Assembly (NCBI GenBank): GCA_900556625.1
Contig: USPQ01000034.1
Location: 1 to 26,119, forward strand
Direction: 5' to 3'
DNA length: 26,119 nt
From: an uncultured Bacteroides sp.
GTDB lineage: Bacteria; Bacteroidota; Bacteroidia; Bacteroidales; Bacteroidaceae
Shown here: in pieces, positions 6,026-13,912 of the stretch
How the letters are laid out: the number at the start of each line of letters is the position of its first letter
Numbering within the stretch: position 1 is the first letter of the stretch
Program-made: the position numbers and the translations under genes
Notes under the pieces: model-generated
What the model was told of the DNA's origin: nothing
Databases searched by the model: none
What the model saw: the letters and a program-made list of their open reading frames with translations, nothing else

Positions 6026-8383
6026 ATGATGGATATCCTCAGAATCAAAAATAAATATGCGGCAGTGGCATTGTTCTTGATGTTGTCTGTTGCTTTGCAG
6101 GCACAGGATTATGGTGCATTGAAATATATGTTGCAGAAAAGACCTGCCAATGAGAGGTTTGAAAGTAATAAATTCAATGAACACCTCTTTTTCTCTGCCG
6201 GGCTGGGACCTTACGGTTTGCTGACGAGCGGAGGACAGGATGGCATGGGAATGACAGCCAATGCTTTTATAGGCAAATGGTTCACTCCTGTTCACGGGGC
6301 GCGTCTGGGAGCGACTTTGGGCTATTTGCCGTCGGAAGTATATAACAGTAAGATAAAAATGGTAGGAGGCAGCTTCGACTACCTGCTGAATATATCTTCT
6401 CTTACATTCGGATACAACGAACAGCGCAGGTTCGAACTTTTGGGTATAGCGGGAGTTGAAGTCGGCTATTCCAGGGCCAATGACAATTCGGCCGGTGATA
6501 ATCCGGCTGTGAAGAATGGACATGAGTTCTATTATGGTGTCCGTATGGGATTGCAGGGGAATATCCGTCTTTCACGGACACTCGATTTATTTGTCGAACC
6601 CCGAATCGGATGGTACAACGATGGATTGGGGCATACGGAAAGTTGGAGAAACTATAAAATGGGAGGATCGGTCTTGGTGGGTCTGACCTATATGCCTGCT
6701 GCGGCGATGGGTAGGAAGATTCATTTTGACAACTTCGATAACAGCTCATTCCTCAATCATATGTTTGTCTCGTTGTCCGGTGGAATCAGTACGCTGAAAA
6801 TGCCGGGGATAAAGAATACACTCAAAGGATTCGGACCGCAGTTTTCTGCCGGAATCGGTAAATGGTTCAGTCCGTCGTCGGGAGTACGCTTGTCCGGAAC
6901 CGTTGGCTACAGCGATACGCCTGCCGGTAGTGCAAGCAGCTATTTCAAGCATATAGACCTGCATGCCGATTATTTGCTGAATATCAATAATATACTTTGG
7001 GGATATGACGAACAGAGGCTTTTCACTTTGATCGGTATAGCCGGTGTCAATCTGTCCGGGACAAAAGGAGTGGCGCAGACAGCCAAGTATGCACCGGGAT
7101 TGGGTATCGGGCTTCAAGGAAGTTTCCGGTTGAACCGTTCCGTAGATTTGTTTGTGGAACCCCGCCTTAATGTTTATCAGAAGAGATATGCCGGTGGATG
7201 TGGTTTCGGTAGTACAGACCAGCTCGGAGAACTGAACTTCGGTGTGACGTATCACACAATAGACCGTGCAGCCCGTCCTCAGAATGGATTCTCAAGCAAT
7301 CATATTGCCGACAATCTATTCATGACGTCAGGTATCGGGGCACAGTTATTCCTGAATAAGACTAATCTGAAACATCTCGCTGCATGGGGACCGCAACTTT
7401 CCGCTTCTATCGGAAAATGGTTTACTCCGTATTCCGGTCTGCGACTGGTAGGGACGGGAGGTTTCTTCTCCAATTATTTGCTTCCGACAGATATGGAGGC
7501 GGAGAGACTCAGACATATCACCGTAACCGGAGGATTGGATTATTTATGGAATATCACTTCTACCATGAGCGGATATGATCCGGAACGTATTTTTGAACTG
7601 ATCGGTTCGGTAGGATTTAATCTGGCTTATACGTCGAATTCAGAGCATAAGTTCCAGCCGGGACTCAATGCGGGGGTACAGGGAGTATGGCACATCAATG
7701 ATTTCTTCGGTTTGTATCTCGAACCGCAAATCCGCCTGTATCGTGATAAGTTTATCGAAGGAAATCTGGGTTTCATGCAGAAGGATGTGATGGTGGGGAT
7801 CAATGCCGGTTTCCATTATCGTTTTGTTCCTTATTCCAAAGCGGCCAATCGCAGTGTGTTTGAGAAAGATGACAAACGGTATTTCATATCGGGAGCATTG
7901 GGCGTAAGCAGTCTGCTGGTTGCCAATCGGGATTTGGTAAAGAATATGGGGGTGGAAGCTAAGGGTAGTATCGGAAAATGGTATACTCCGCTTTCTGCAT
8001 GGCGTGTGAACGGAACAATCATGTATAAGGCGAAAACACCGGATAAGTTGAATCTTCATTATGCTGGGTTAGGAATGGATTATATGATGAGTCTCGCTAC
8101 TTTGGCGAAGGGATATAGCCGGGATCACGCGATAGATGTTGTTCCTTTTGTCGGAGTGACAGCCGGATTGGTACGTCGTAAAGGTGAATTTAAAGCAGTT
8201 CCGGGAATTGACGCCGGTGCGCAAGTCAAACTGAAACTGGGCTCTTCCCTCGATTTCTATGTGGAACCCAAAGTAGGCATTCGCACGGACACGTATGATG
8301 GTATGGATCAGGGAAGACCCGACCGCGTTGCTTCTATGGTGGGAGGATTGATTTACAAGTTTAAAATGCCTACCTTTAAATAA
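6026..8383 (+). CDS. Secreted protein of four tandem ~190-residue outer-membrane-barrel-like modules
   Basis: The signal peptide (AAVALFLMLSVALQAQ, cleavage near residue 26) leads into four homologous modules. Each opens with an aromatic strand (HLFFSAGLG near 52, HMFVSLSGG near 245, NLFMTSGIG near 429, RYFISGALG near 618). Each then carries IGKWF[ST]P or IGKWYTP (near 82, 277, 463, 649), a DYLLNI/DYLWNI/DYMMSL stretch followed by GY, a hydrophobic G-rich segment, and a closing LFVEP/LYLEP/FYVEP strand (near 188, 375, 563, 743). Module length and the closing strand resemble the DUF3575-like protein encoded first in the operon, so this may be a concatenation of four such barrels. The ATG immediately follows the upstream stop, and a second ATG follows at once. 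I do not recognise a named family. Function is unknown; a surface structural, binding or adhesion role is only a guess. Confidence 0.8.
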   Translation: MMDILRIKNKYAAVALFLMLSVALQAQDYGALKYMLQKRPANERFESNKFNEHLFFSAGLGPYGLLTSGGQDGMGMTANAFIGKWFTPVHGARLGATLGYLPSEVYNSKIKMVGGSFDYLLNISSLTFGYNEQRRFELLGIAGVEVGYSRANDNSAGDNPAVKNGHEFYYGVRMGLQGNIRLSRTLDLFVEPRIGWYNDGLGHTESWRNYKMGGSVLVGLTYMPAAAMGRKIHFDNFDNSSFLNHMFVSLSGGISTLKMPGIKNTLKGFGPQFSAGIGKWFSPSSGVRLSGTVGYSDTPAGSASSYFKHIDLHADYLLNINNILWGYDEQRLFTLIGIAGVNLSGTKGVAQTAKYAPGLGIGLQGSFRLNRSVDLFVEPRLNVYQKRYAGGCGFGSTDQLGELNFGVTYHTIDRAARPQNGFSSNHIADNLFMTSGIGAQLFLNKTNLKHLAAWGPQLSASIGKWFTPYSGLRLVGTGGFFSNYLLPTDMEAERLRHITVTGGLDYLWNITSTMSGYDPERIFELIGSVGFNLAYTSNSEHKFQPGLNAGVQGVWHINDFFGLYLEPQIRLYRDKFIEGNLGFMQKDVMVGINAGFHYRFVPYSKAANRSVFEKDDKRYFISGALGVSSLLVANRDLVKNMGVEAKGSIGKWYTPLSAWRVNGTIMYKAKTPDKLNLHYAGLGMDYMMSLATLAKGYSRDHAIDVVPFVGVTAGLVRRKGEFKAVPGIDAGAQVKLKLGSSLDFYVEPKVGIRTDTYDGMDQGRPDRVASMVGGLIYKFKMPTFK

Positions 8384-8436
8384 AGTTAGCATTCTACTTA
8401 CAAAAACACAGCTGTATATTCGATAAAAACAAATTC

Positions 8437-8461
8437 AAGAGTGAAAGTTTTGTCGCTCTTT
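8437..8461 (+). terminator. Weak terminator candidate after the three-gene operon
   Basis: A 7-bp stem AAGAGTG / CGCTCTT (one G-U) has a 10-nt loop, followed only by a short T-poor tail. It lies between the operon stop and the next promoter, so some termination is expected here, but the structure is not strong. Confidence 0.3.
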
Positions 8462-8463
8462 AC

Positions 8464-8492
8464 TTGATTTTGTCTGCTGACTGTTATCTTTG
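8464..8492 (+). promoter_or_regulatory. Bacteroides-type promoter of the HTCS gene
   Basis: TTG at 8464-8466 and TATCTTTG at 8485-8492 (exact TAnnTTTG) are 18 nt apart, the same geometry as the promoter at 3262. The leader to the ATG at 8572 would be about 75 nt. Confidence 0.7.
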
Positions 8493-8539
8493 TTTCAAAA
8501 TAATAGTGGAGTAGGATAAGGGGATTTCATTTTTCGTTC

Positions 8540-8555
8540 GTACTAATAATAGTAC
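8540..8555 (+). promoter_or_regulatory. Small dyad in the HTCS leader
   Basis: GTACTA-ATAA-TAGTAC is a perfect 6-bp inverted repeat 16 nt before the start codon. It could be an operator or a small mRNA hairpin affecting translation. There is no direct evidence for either. Confidence 0.35.
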
Positions 8556-8571
8556 TACAAAAAAGAAAACT

Positions 8572-11500
8572 ATGAAGATTCGAATATGCATATTGATTAT
8601 TATATGGGGGATATTATATCCGGAGTATCTGAGCTCGCAGGAATCCCCTTACGTATTCCGGCAAATCGGAGTTGTCGAAGGATTGCCGGATAACTATGTC
8701 AAGAGTGTTTTTCCTATTCCCGACGGACGTATCGGGGTGAGAAGCACTGTGTTGCTAAGCCTGTATGACGGTGCGAACTATTCAAATTTCCCTTTCAATA
8801 TTCATGGTGAATATCCGATAGTATATAACCACATCATTCCCGAACAATATATTGATACCGATAAACGTTTGTGGATGAAAGAACGTAAAAGCCTGCGCGT
8901 TTTTGATTTGACTACCGAACAGTATATCTATAATGTAGATTCACTGTTTCTTCAGTTCGGGCTGAAAGATAGGGTGGAGGATCTGATTATTGATTCCGAG
9001 AAGCGTTATTGGTTTCTCACGCCGGGATCTTCCGTCTATACGTATGATACGGAAACGAAATCGGCAGAACTGGTTTGCAGGAATGATGAGTTTATGGAAT
9101 ATTATGGCGGACTGTTGGGAATAGAAAGTCACGGCAACTATAGTTGGATGGTGCATCAGAAAGGGGCTATCCGCTGCTATGATTGGGAGAAGAAACGTTT
9201 TATTCAGGAACTCGATTTCTTGAAAGGCCAGCTGAAACCGGATGACCGTGTTGTCTTACGGATACTCGATAACGGTGACTTCTGGCTGATGTGGGATCGG
9301 GGGATAGGTTACTATGATGTTTATAATAAAAAATGGAACCCGATTTCAAGTATCCGGTTGGGACATTATTCATGGTTCACCTCAATGGATGTGGATAAAG
9401 GTGGAAATGCATGGGTAGGAACCGTTATTGATGGATTTTATGTAATTGATATGCATAATTTCTCCGTAACTCAAATACTGGATATACCTTTGTTGTCAGG
9501 CAACAGAGTGAGAAATGCAGTTCAGAGCATTTATTGCGATCATGAGAATAATTCCGTCTGGATGGGGCTTTACAATCAGGGAATGTGCTATTACCATCCC
9601 AGCATGAACAAGATAATGCTGTGTAATAAGAAAATGATTCGCGGAGACTGGAAAGGAGAGGAGATCCGTTGTATGTTGGAGACTTCGAAAGGCGAGATTC
9701 TTATGGGAACCACTTCGGGACTGTATCGTTACGAACCGGCAACACGGAGCTTGAACAGGCTATATAATGAATTCAATCAAAAGAATTGCCGTGTCCTCTA
9801 CGAAGACAAAGAAAACCGTATCTGGGTGGGGACCTATCATGACGGATTATATTGTATAGAACACGGGAAAGTAAGATCTTATGACTATCCGGACACGGAT
9901 TATCAGAATGAGTTGGATTTCAGTAATATACGTGTTATGGTCGAGGATCCTTCCGGACGGTTGTGGGTGAGTATATACGGAGGTGTAGGCTTGTTCAATC
10001 CGGAGAATGGGCAGATAAAACTATTATCCGAACAGTTTCCCGAGCTGAAGAAATATAAAGTAGCCAATGCGTTGGCTATTGACGACCGGTCCCGATTGGT
10101 AGTGGGTAGCGATAATGGCTTGTATATCTATGATCCTGCAAAAAATACAATCTGGATATCCGAACAGGATGGACAAGCCAGTTCAATCTTTAATCAAGGA
10201 AGTATGAAGTATAACCAGATATTGAAAGATCATGAAGGTACTTTATGGTTTGCTACCCAATACGGTTTGAATGTCCTTACCCATCATGGGCAAAGTTATA
10301 CATTGGGTAAAGAAGAAGGGTTGTCACAAGCTATCCTGAATGTGGTGGAAGATAAAAATCATGATATATGGATATCGACAGTCACTTCTATCTATAAGAT
10401 AAAAGTAGACCGTAAGACAGATAAATACAGTTTTCACGTTGTCAGTTATTTGTCCGAAGATGAGATCCGGCAGGATGATTTATATAGCTTTCCTTCTCTG
10501 ATAACCCGTGACAATCAACTCTTCTTAGGCTTGATGAATGGATTTATTGTCTTTTCTCCTGAGAATATGGTTGATAACCAATGCCTCAATCGGTCTTTAT
10601 TCACTTCATTCCGCCTGTTCAATGTTCCGGTAGTGTCGGGAGAGGAATATAATGGGCGCATATTGTTTGACAAAGCATTGAGTTATTCGGATGCAGTGCA
10701 ATTGGAATATGATGAGAATTATGTAACACTTGAATTTTCGGGACTGAACTTCTCTAATCCTTCTCAGACTTCTTTTCGTTATCAGTTGGAAGGCTTTGAT
10801 AAAGAATGGATTGAAACATCGTTTGAGAATGGACAGGGACGTGTTGTGTATAATAATCTTCCGTCTGGCGAATATGTTTTCCGTGTGTCCGCAGCCGGAA
10901 ACGACCGGATATGGGGACCGGAGTCTGAATTCAGAATTGTGATTCATCCTCCGTTTTGGGATACATTGGCTGCCCGCATCCTCTATGCCGTTTTGGGTAT
11001 TTTGTTGGTCTTCGGTCTTATTTATGTGATTAACCGCCGTAATCATCGGAAAATGATTCGTATGCAAGAGGAAGAAGCCCTGAAACAAAAAGAAGAATTA
11101 GATCAGATGAAATTCCGTTTCTTCACTAATATAAGTCACGAACTTCGTACTCCGCTGACACTGATTATCACTCCGTTGGATATGATGATACGCCGTTTGA
11201 CGGATGAGACGATGAAAAAGCAACTGAATACAATTTATAAGAATGCTCAAAACCTTTTGTCATTGGTAAATCAATTACTGGATTTTCGTAAACTTGAAAT
11301 GAAGGGTGAGAGATTGCATTTGATGAATGGCGATATGGAGGAGTTTATTGTTTCTGCCTACAATAATTTTATGCCGATGGCTGTAGAGAAGCATCTTAAC
11401 TTTGTAAACCAGTCGGAACACAGAGCGCTTTATATGTTTTTCGATCGGGATAAAGTACATAAAATTGTAAATAATCTCTTGTCCAATGCCTTTAAGTATA

Positions 11501-12648
11501 CTCCGGAGGGAGGAACCGTGAACTTATTACTTGCGACGGAGGAAGTGGAAGGGAGAAACTATGTGAGAATATCGGTATCCGACACAGGAATCGGAATATC
11601 CGAGTCCGATCTTCCCTACATCTTTGACCGTTTCTATCAGGTTGGCAATGAAGGGGATGAAAAGATAGGCAGTGGTATCGGACTCCATCTGGTCAGGGAA
11701 TATGTGAATATTCACGGTGGGCGTATAAAGGTTGACAGTCAGATGGATCGCGGGTCGGTCTTCACCGTTTGGTTACCTATGGATTTGACACCTGAACTGG
11801 ATGAACTGCCGGATGAAATAACTGATATGGAATCGACGGGTATGAAAGAAAAGGAAACCGTTGTATCTGCGTCAGATGAGAATATAAAGAAATTGTTGTT
11901 GGTAGAAGATAATCAGGAATTCCGTACTTTCCTGAAAGAGCAGTTGGAGGATTTTTATCGGATAGTGGAAGCGGCGGATGGTGAAGAAGGGGAAAGAAAG
12001 GCGATTGAAGAAAATCCCGATCTCATTATCAGTGATATCATGATGCCGAAAGTGGATGGTATCGAACTTTGCCGCCGAATCAAGACGAACGTGCAGACAT
12101 CCCATATACCTGTGATATTATTGACAGCCCGTACTGCCGATGATATCAAGATAAACAGCTACGAAGTAGGAGCCGACTCTTATATGTCGAAACCTTTCAA
12201 CTTTGATATGCTGATGGTACGCATTGAGAAGTTGATAGAACAGCAGGAAAGGAGGAAACAGGAATTCCGTAAAAATATAGAAGTAAATCCGAGTGCTATC
12301 ACAATTACTTCCGTAGACGAGCAATTGATACAGAAATGCTTGGAATACATAGAAAAGAACATGGACAATCCGGAATATGGTGTAGAGGAGTTGAGTGGCG
12401 ATTTGGGGATGGTACGCATGAGTCTTTATCGTAAGCTGCAATCCATAACCGGACATACCCCGACGGACTTTATCCGCAGTATCCGTTTGAAACGGGCAGC
12501 GCAATTATTGCAAGGAAGCCGATTGCCGATCATCGAAATAGCGAATCGGGTAGGATTCAGCTCTTCCAGTTATTTCTCGAAGTGTTTTAAAGAAATGTTT
12601 GGGATGTTGCCTAAGCAATATGCAGAAGAGTCTGGAAAAAAAGAATGA
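8572..12648 (+). CDS. Hybrid two-component system (HTCS) sensor-regulator of the PUL
   Basis: The 1358-residue single-protein signalling system has a signal peptide/first membrane segment at 1-23, then a periplasmic sensor of Reg_prop beta-propeller repeats (about 30-700, many WVGT/WFAT/WISTV blade ends) and a Y_Y_Y domain (about 715-795, FRYQLEGFDKEW). A membrane segment (LAARILYAVLGILLVFGLIYV) spans about 798-820. A HisKA domain follows with phospho-acceptor His856 in ISHELRTPLT, then a HATPase with NNLLSNAFKYT and DTGIGIS and the G2 box GSGIGLHL. The receiver has phospho-acceptor Asp1155 in IISDIMMPK and the KPF lysine. A C-terminal AraC-type DNA-binding domain covers about 1265-1350 (IANRVGFSSSSYFSKCFKEMFG). 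All key residues are intact, so it should be active. Family knowledge says such proteins bind a specific oligosaccharide and activate the adjacent susCD operon. The ligand is unknown. Confidence 0.95.
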   Translation: MKIRICILIIIWGILYPEYLSSQESPYVFRQIGVVEGLPDNYVKSVFPIPDGRIGVRSTVLLSLYDGANYSNFPFNIHGEYPIVYNHIIPEQYIDTDKRLWMKERKSLRVFDLTTEQYIYNVDSLFLQFGLKDRVEDLIIDSEKRYWFLTPGSSVYTYDTETKSAELVCRNDEFMEYYGGLLGIESHGNYSWMVHQKGAIRCYDWEKKRFIQELDFLKGQLKPDDRVVLRILDNGDFWLMWDRGIGYYDVYNKKWNPISSIRLGHYSWFTSMDVDKGGNAWVGTVIDGFYVIDMHNFSVTQILDIPLLSGNRVRNAVQSIYCDHENNSVWMGLYNQGMCYYHPSMNKIMLCNKKMIRGDWKGEEIRCMLETSKGEILMGTTSGLYRYEPATRSLNRLYNEFNQKNCRVLYEDKENRIWVGTYHDGLYCIEHGKVRSYDYPDTDYQNELDFSNIRVMVEDPSGRLWVSIYGGVGLFNPENGQIKLLSEQFPELKKYKVANALAIDDRSRLVVGSDNGLYIYDPAKNTIWISEQDGQASSIFNQGSMKYNQILKDHEGTLWFATQYGLNVLTHHGQSYTLGKEEGLSQAILNVVEDKNHDIWISTVTSIYKIKVDRKTDKYSFHVVSYLSEDEIRQDDLYSFPSLITRDNQLFLGLMNGFIVFSPENMVDNQCLNRSLFTSFRLFNVPVVSGEEYNGRILFDKALSYSDAVQLEYDENYVTLEFSGLNFSNPSQTSFRYQLEGFDKEWIETSFENGQGRVVYNNLPSGEYVFRVSAAGNDRIWGPESEFRIVIHPPFWDTLAARILYAVLGILLVFGLIYVINRRNHRKMIRMQEEEALKQKEELDQMKFRFFTNISHELRTPLTLIITPLDMMIRRLTDETMKKQLNTIYKNAQNLLSLVNQLLDFRKLEMKGERLHLMNGDMEEFIVSAYNNFMPMAVEKHLNFVNQSEHRALYMFFDRDKVHKIVNNLLSNAFKYTPEGGTVNLLLATEEVEGRNYVRISVSDTGIGISESDLPYIFDRFYQVGNEGDEKIGSGIGLHLVREYVNIHGGRIKVDSQMDRGSVFTVWLPMDLTPELDELPDEITDMESTGMKEKETVVSASDENIKKLLLVEDNQEFRTFLKEQLEDFYRIVEAADGEEGERKAIEENPDLIISDIMMPKVDGIELCRRIKTNVQTSHIPVILLTARTADDIKINSYEVGADSYMSKPFNFDMLMVRIEKLIEQQERRKQEFRKNIEVNPSAITITSVDEQLIQKCLEYIEKNMDNPEYGVEELSGDLGMVRMSLYRKLQSITGHTPTDFIRSIRLKRAAQLLQGSRLPIIEIANRVGFSSSSYFSKCFKEMFGMLPKQYAEESGKKE

Positions 12649-12678
12649 CATTATAGTTACGTTTATTAGTTTAATTAT

Positions 12679-12686
12679 TACATTTG
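12679..12686 (+). promoter_or_regulatory. -7 promoter box of the small lipoprotein gene
   Basis: TACATTTG matches TAnnTTTG exactly. The -33 region 18 nt upstream is GTTAC, not a good TTG. The box overlaps a possible in-frame TTG start, which argues that translation begins at the ATG at 12711. Confidence 0.5.
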
Positions 12687-12710
12687 TGCCAATTTATAAT
12701 AAATAGTGAT

Positions 12711-13073
12711 ATGAAAGTATTAGTTTTAATTTCATTGGTAGGAGGTTTGTTGTTGTCCTCTTGCGGAGGTAGTTCAAAAAATAGTGCGAACAGTCAGGAA
12801 GTAAATCCGGCAGATACAATTTATCTGGGTGATTTACGTGAGAAGTTTGCAGGGGATAGTATTTTCTTTAAAGTAGTGGCTCCGGATCTGATGTTGATGG
12901 ATTATCAATATTTCTGGGCAGTGACGGAATCGGACGCAATAGAAAAAGGTCTGACGAAAGAATATTATAAGCGCGTCAAGAAAGAAATCACCGAAACAAA
13001 TGAGGCCATTAAAAAAGGTGTCATGAAAGGTGCGGATGTGAAACGTATTCCGGATTTTCAGGCTGCGCAGTAA
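12711..13073 (+). CDS. Small lipoprotein of unknown function
   Basis: The 120-residue protein opens MKVLVLISLVGGLLLSSC with a clear lipobox (LLSSC). The mature N-terminus CGGSSKNS is followed by a short linker and a compact charged domain (residues about 40-120) with a lysine/glutamate-rich helix (YYKRVKKEITETNEAIKKG). The ATG is preferred over an upstream in-frame TTG because only the ATG puts the signal peptide at the N-terminus, and the TTG lies inside the promoter box. The gene sits between the HTCS and the ECF sigma factor, with a terminator behind it, so it appears to be its own transcription unit. I do not recognise a family. The position suggests, but does not show, an accessory signalling or binding role. 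Confidence 0.75.
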   Translation: MKVLVLISLVGGLLLSSCGGSSKNSANSQEVNPADTIYLGDLREKFAGDSIFFKVVAPDLMLMDYQYFWAVTESDAIEKGLTKEYYKRVKKEITETNEAIKKGVMKGADVKRIPDFQAAQ

Positions 13074-13097
13074 AGCAAATACCAGAGATAATCTGCA

Positions 13098-13120
13098 TCT
13101 GTGGCGAATCATGCCACAGA
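13098..13120 (+). other. Perfect 8-bp hairpin in the 3' region of the lipoprotein transcript
   Basis: TCTGTGGC pairs with GCCACAGA around the loop GAATCAT, and flanking TGCA/TGCA could extend it with a bulge. No T-run follows, so it is not itself a terminator. With the terminator downstream it could form the body of a small RNA or a stabilising 3'-UTR element. Confidence 0.5.
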
Positions 13121-13140
13121 CTTATGCAAAGTACAGAACA

Positions 13141-13177
13141 GGGGAGTCGCCAAATGTAACGGCCTCCCCTTTTTTTT
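13141..13177 (+). terminator. Strong Rho-independent terminator
   Basis: A stem of GGGGAG / CTCCCC with inner GCC / GGC around AAATGTAAC is followed by eight T residues. It separates the lipoprotein transcript from the sigma factor promoter. Confidence 0.9.
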
Positions 13178-13274
13178 GTTACTATGAAACCTGCATTTAT
13201 GCCGATGGAATGGGGATATTTTGCAAAAAAACACGCTTGTTACCATAGTTTTGTTTTCTGTTACTTTTGTGCTA

Positions 13275-13303
13275 TTTGTTTTTAAAACTTGTTTTTACTT
13301 TTG
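13275..13303 (+). promoter_or_regulatory. Bacteroides-type promoter of the ECF sigma gene
   Basis: TTTG at 13275-13278 and TACTTTTG at 13296-13303 (exact TAnnTTTG) are spaced by 17 nt. A second TACTTTTG at 13262-13269 lacks a well-placed upstream element. The predicted start leaves a leader of about 25 nt. No separate promoter is evident in the 48 nt between the sigma gene and susC, so this promoter may also feed the susCD operon. Confidence 0.65.
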
Positions 13304-13333
13304 TAACATCGTTAAACGGATAAATTTAATGCC

Positions 13334-13864
13334 ATGAGTAAACAACAAGCTACATTTGACGACTTCTTTTCAGAATGCTACCTGAAATATCGGGAGCATA
13401 TCAAAAACTATATCGCTCTTCGTATTTGCCGTCCGTATGAAGCGGAAGATTTGGCACAGGATGTTTTTGTCCGCTTGTGGGAATACAGAATGTTTGTAAA
13501 ACCCGACACTGTCTGGTCTTTGCTTTTTACGATTGCCCGTAATATTGTGACTGATCAGATACGCCGTTATTATAAGCAGGAAGATTTTGTTGCTTATATA
13601 TATAATAAGGTGAACGACTCTGATAGAAACACGACGGAGGATGTAATCTGTTATCGTGAACTGAAAGAAAAGCATGAGGAGGTGGTGAAAAGTCTTCCTG
13701 CCAAGCGCCGCCGGATTTACGAGTTGAGTTTTAATCATGAGCTATCTTGCCCTGCTATTGCAGGAAAATTGTCTTTGTCTCCTCGTACGGTAGAGTGTCA
13801 GTTATTGTTGGCGCGTAAGACTGTACGTGGTTGTTTGCGGAATGAATTTTCCCAAGTCGGTTAA
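13334..13864 (+). CDS. ECF-type RNA polymerase sigma factor (no adjacent anti-sigma)
   Basis: The 176-residue protein has the two-domain ECF layout. Region 2 covers about 10-85, with the core-binding/-10 motif EAEDLAQDVFVRLWEY near 36-51 and WSLLFTIARNIVTDQIRRYY near 61-80. Region 4 covers about 118-170, with LPAKRRRIYELSF and a helix-turn-helix in PAIAGKLSLSPRTVECQLLLARKTVRG. It matches the Bacteroidetes sigma-70 group usually paired with a FecR-like anti-sigma and a SusC carrying an STN domain. Neither is found here: the next gene, 48 bp on, is susC, and that SusC has no STN domain. The protein may act without a membrane anti-sigma, be controlled by an unlinked one, or be controlled by its own transcription. 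Confidence 0.92.
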   Translation: MSKQQATFDDFFSECYLKYREHIKNYIALRICRPYEAEDLAQDVFVRLWEYRMFVKPDTVWSLLFTIARNIVTDQIRRYYKQEDFVAYIYNKVNDSDRNTTEDVICYRELKEKHEEVVKSLPAKRRRIYELSFNHELSCPAIAGKLSLSPRTVECQLLLARKTVRGCLRNEFSQVG

Positions 13865-13912
13865 ATACCGTCTCGGAATAAAGCATATTAACTTTAATAA
13901 TTTAATAGTATT

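Noticed and set aside
4994..6523. Long minus-strand open frame (509 codons)
   Set aside because: It lies antisense to two well-supported genes and crosses their junction. Its translation is rich in His, Arg, Ile and Phe with no domain pattern, as expected of a codon-bias shadow.
12684..12710. In-frame TTG start extending the small lipoprotein
   Set aside because: The TTG is part of the promoter -7 box and would bury the lipoprotein signal behind extra residues.
13889..13896. TAACTTTA as a promoter -7 box for susC
   Set aside because: It misses the final G of TAnnTTTG and lies only about 17 nt before the start codon with no placed upstream element.
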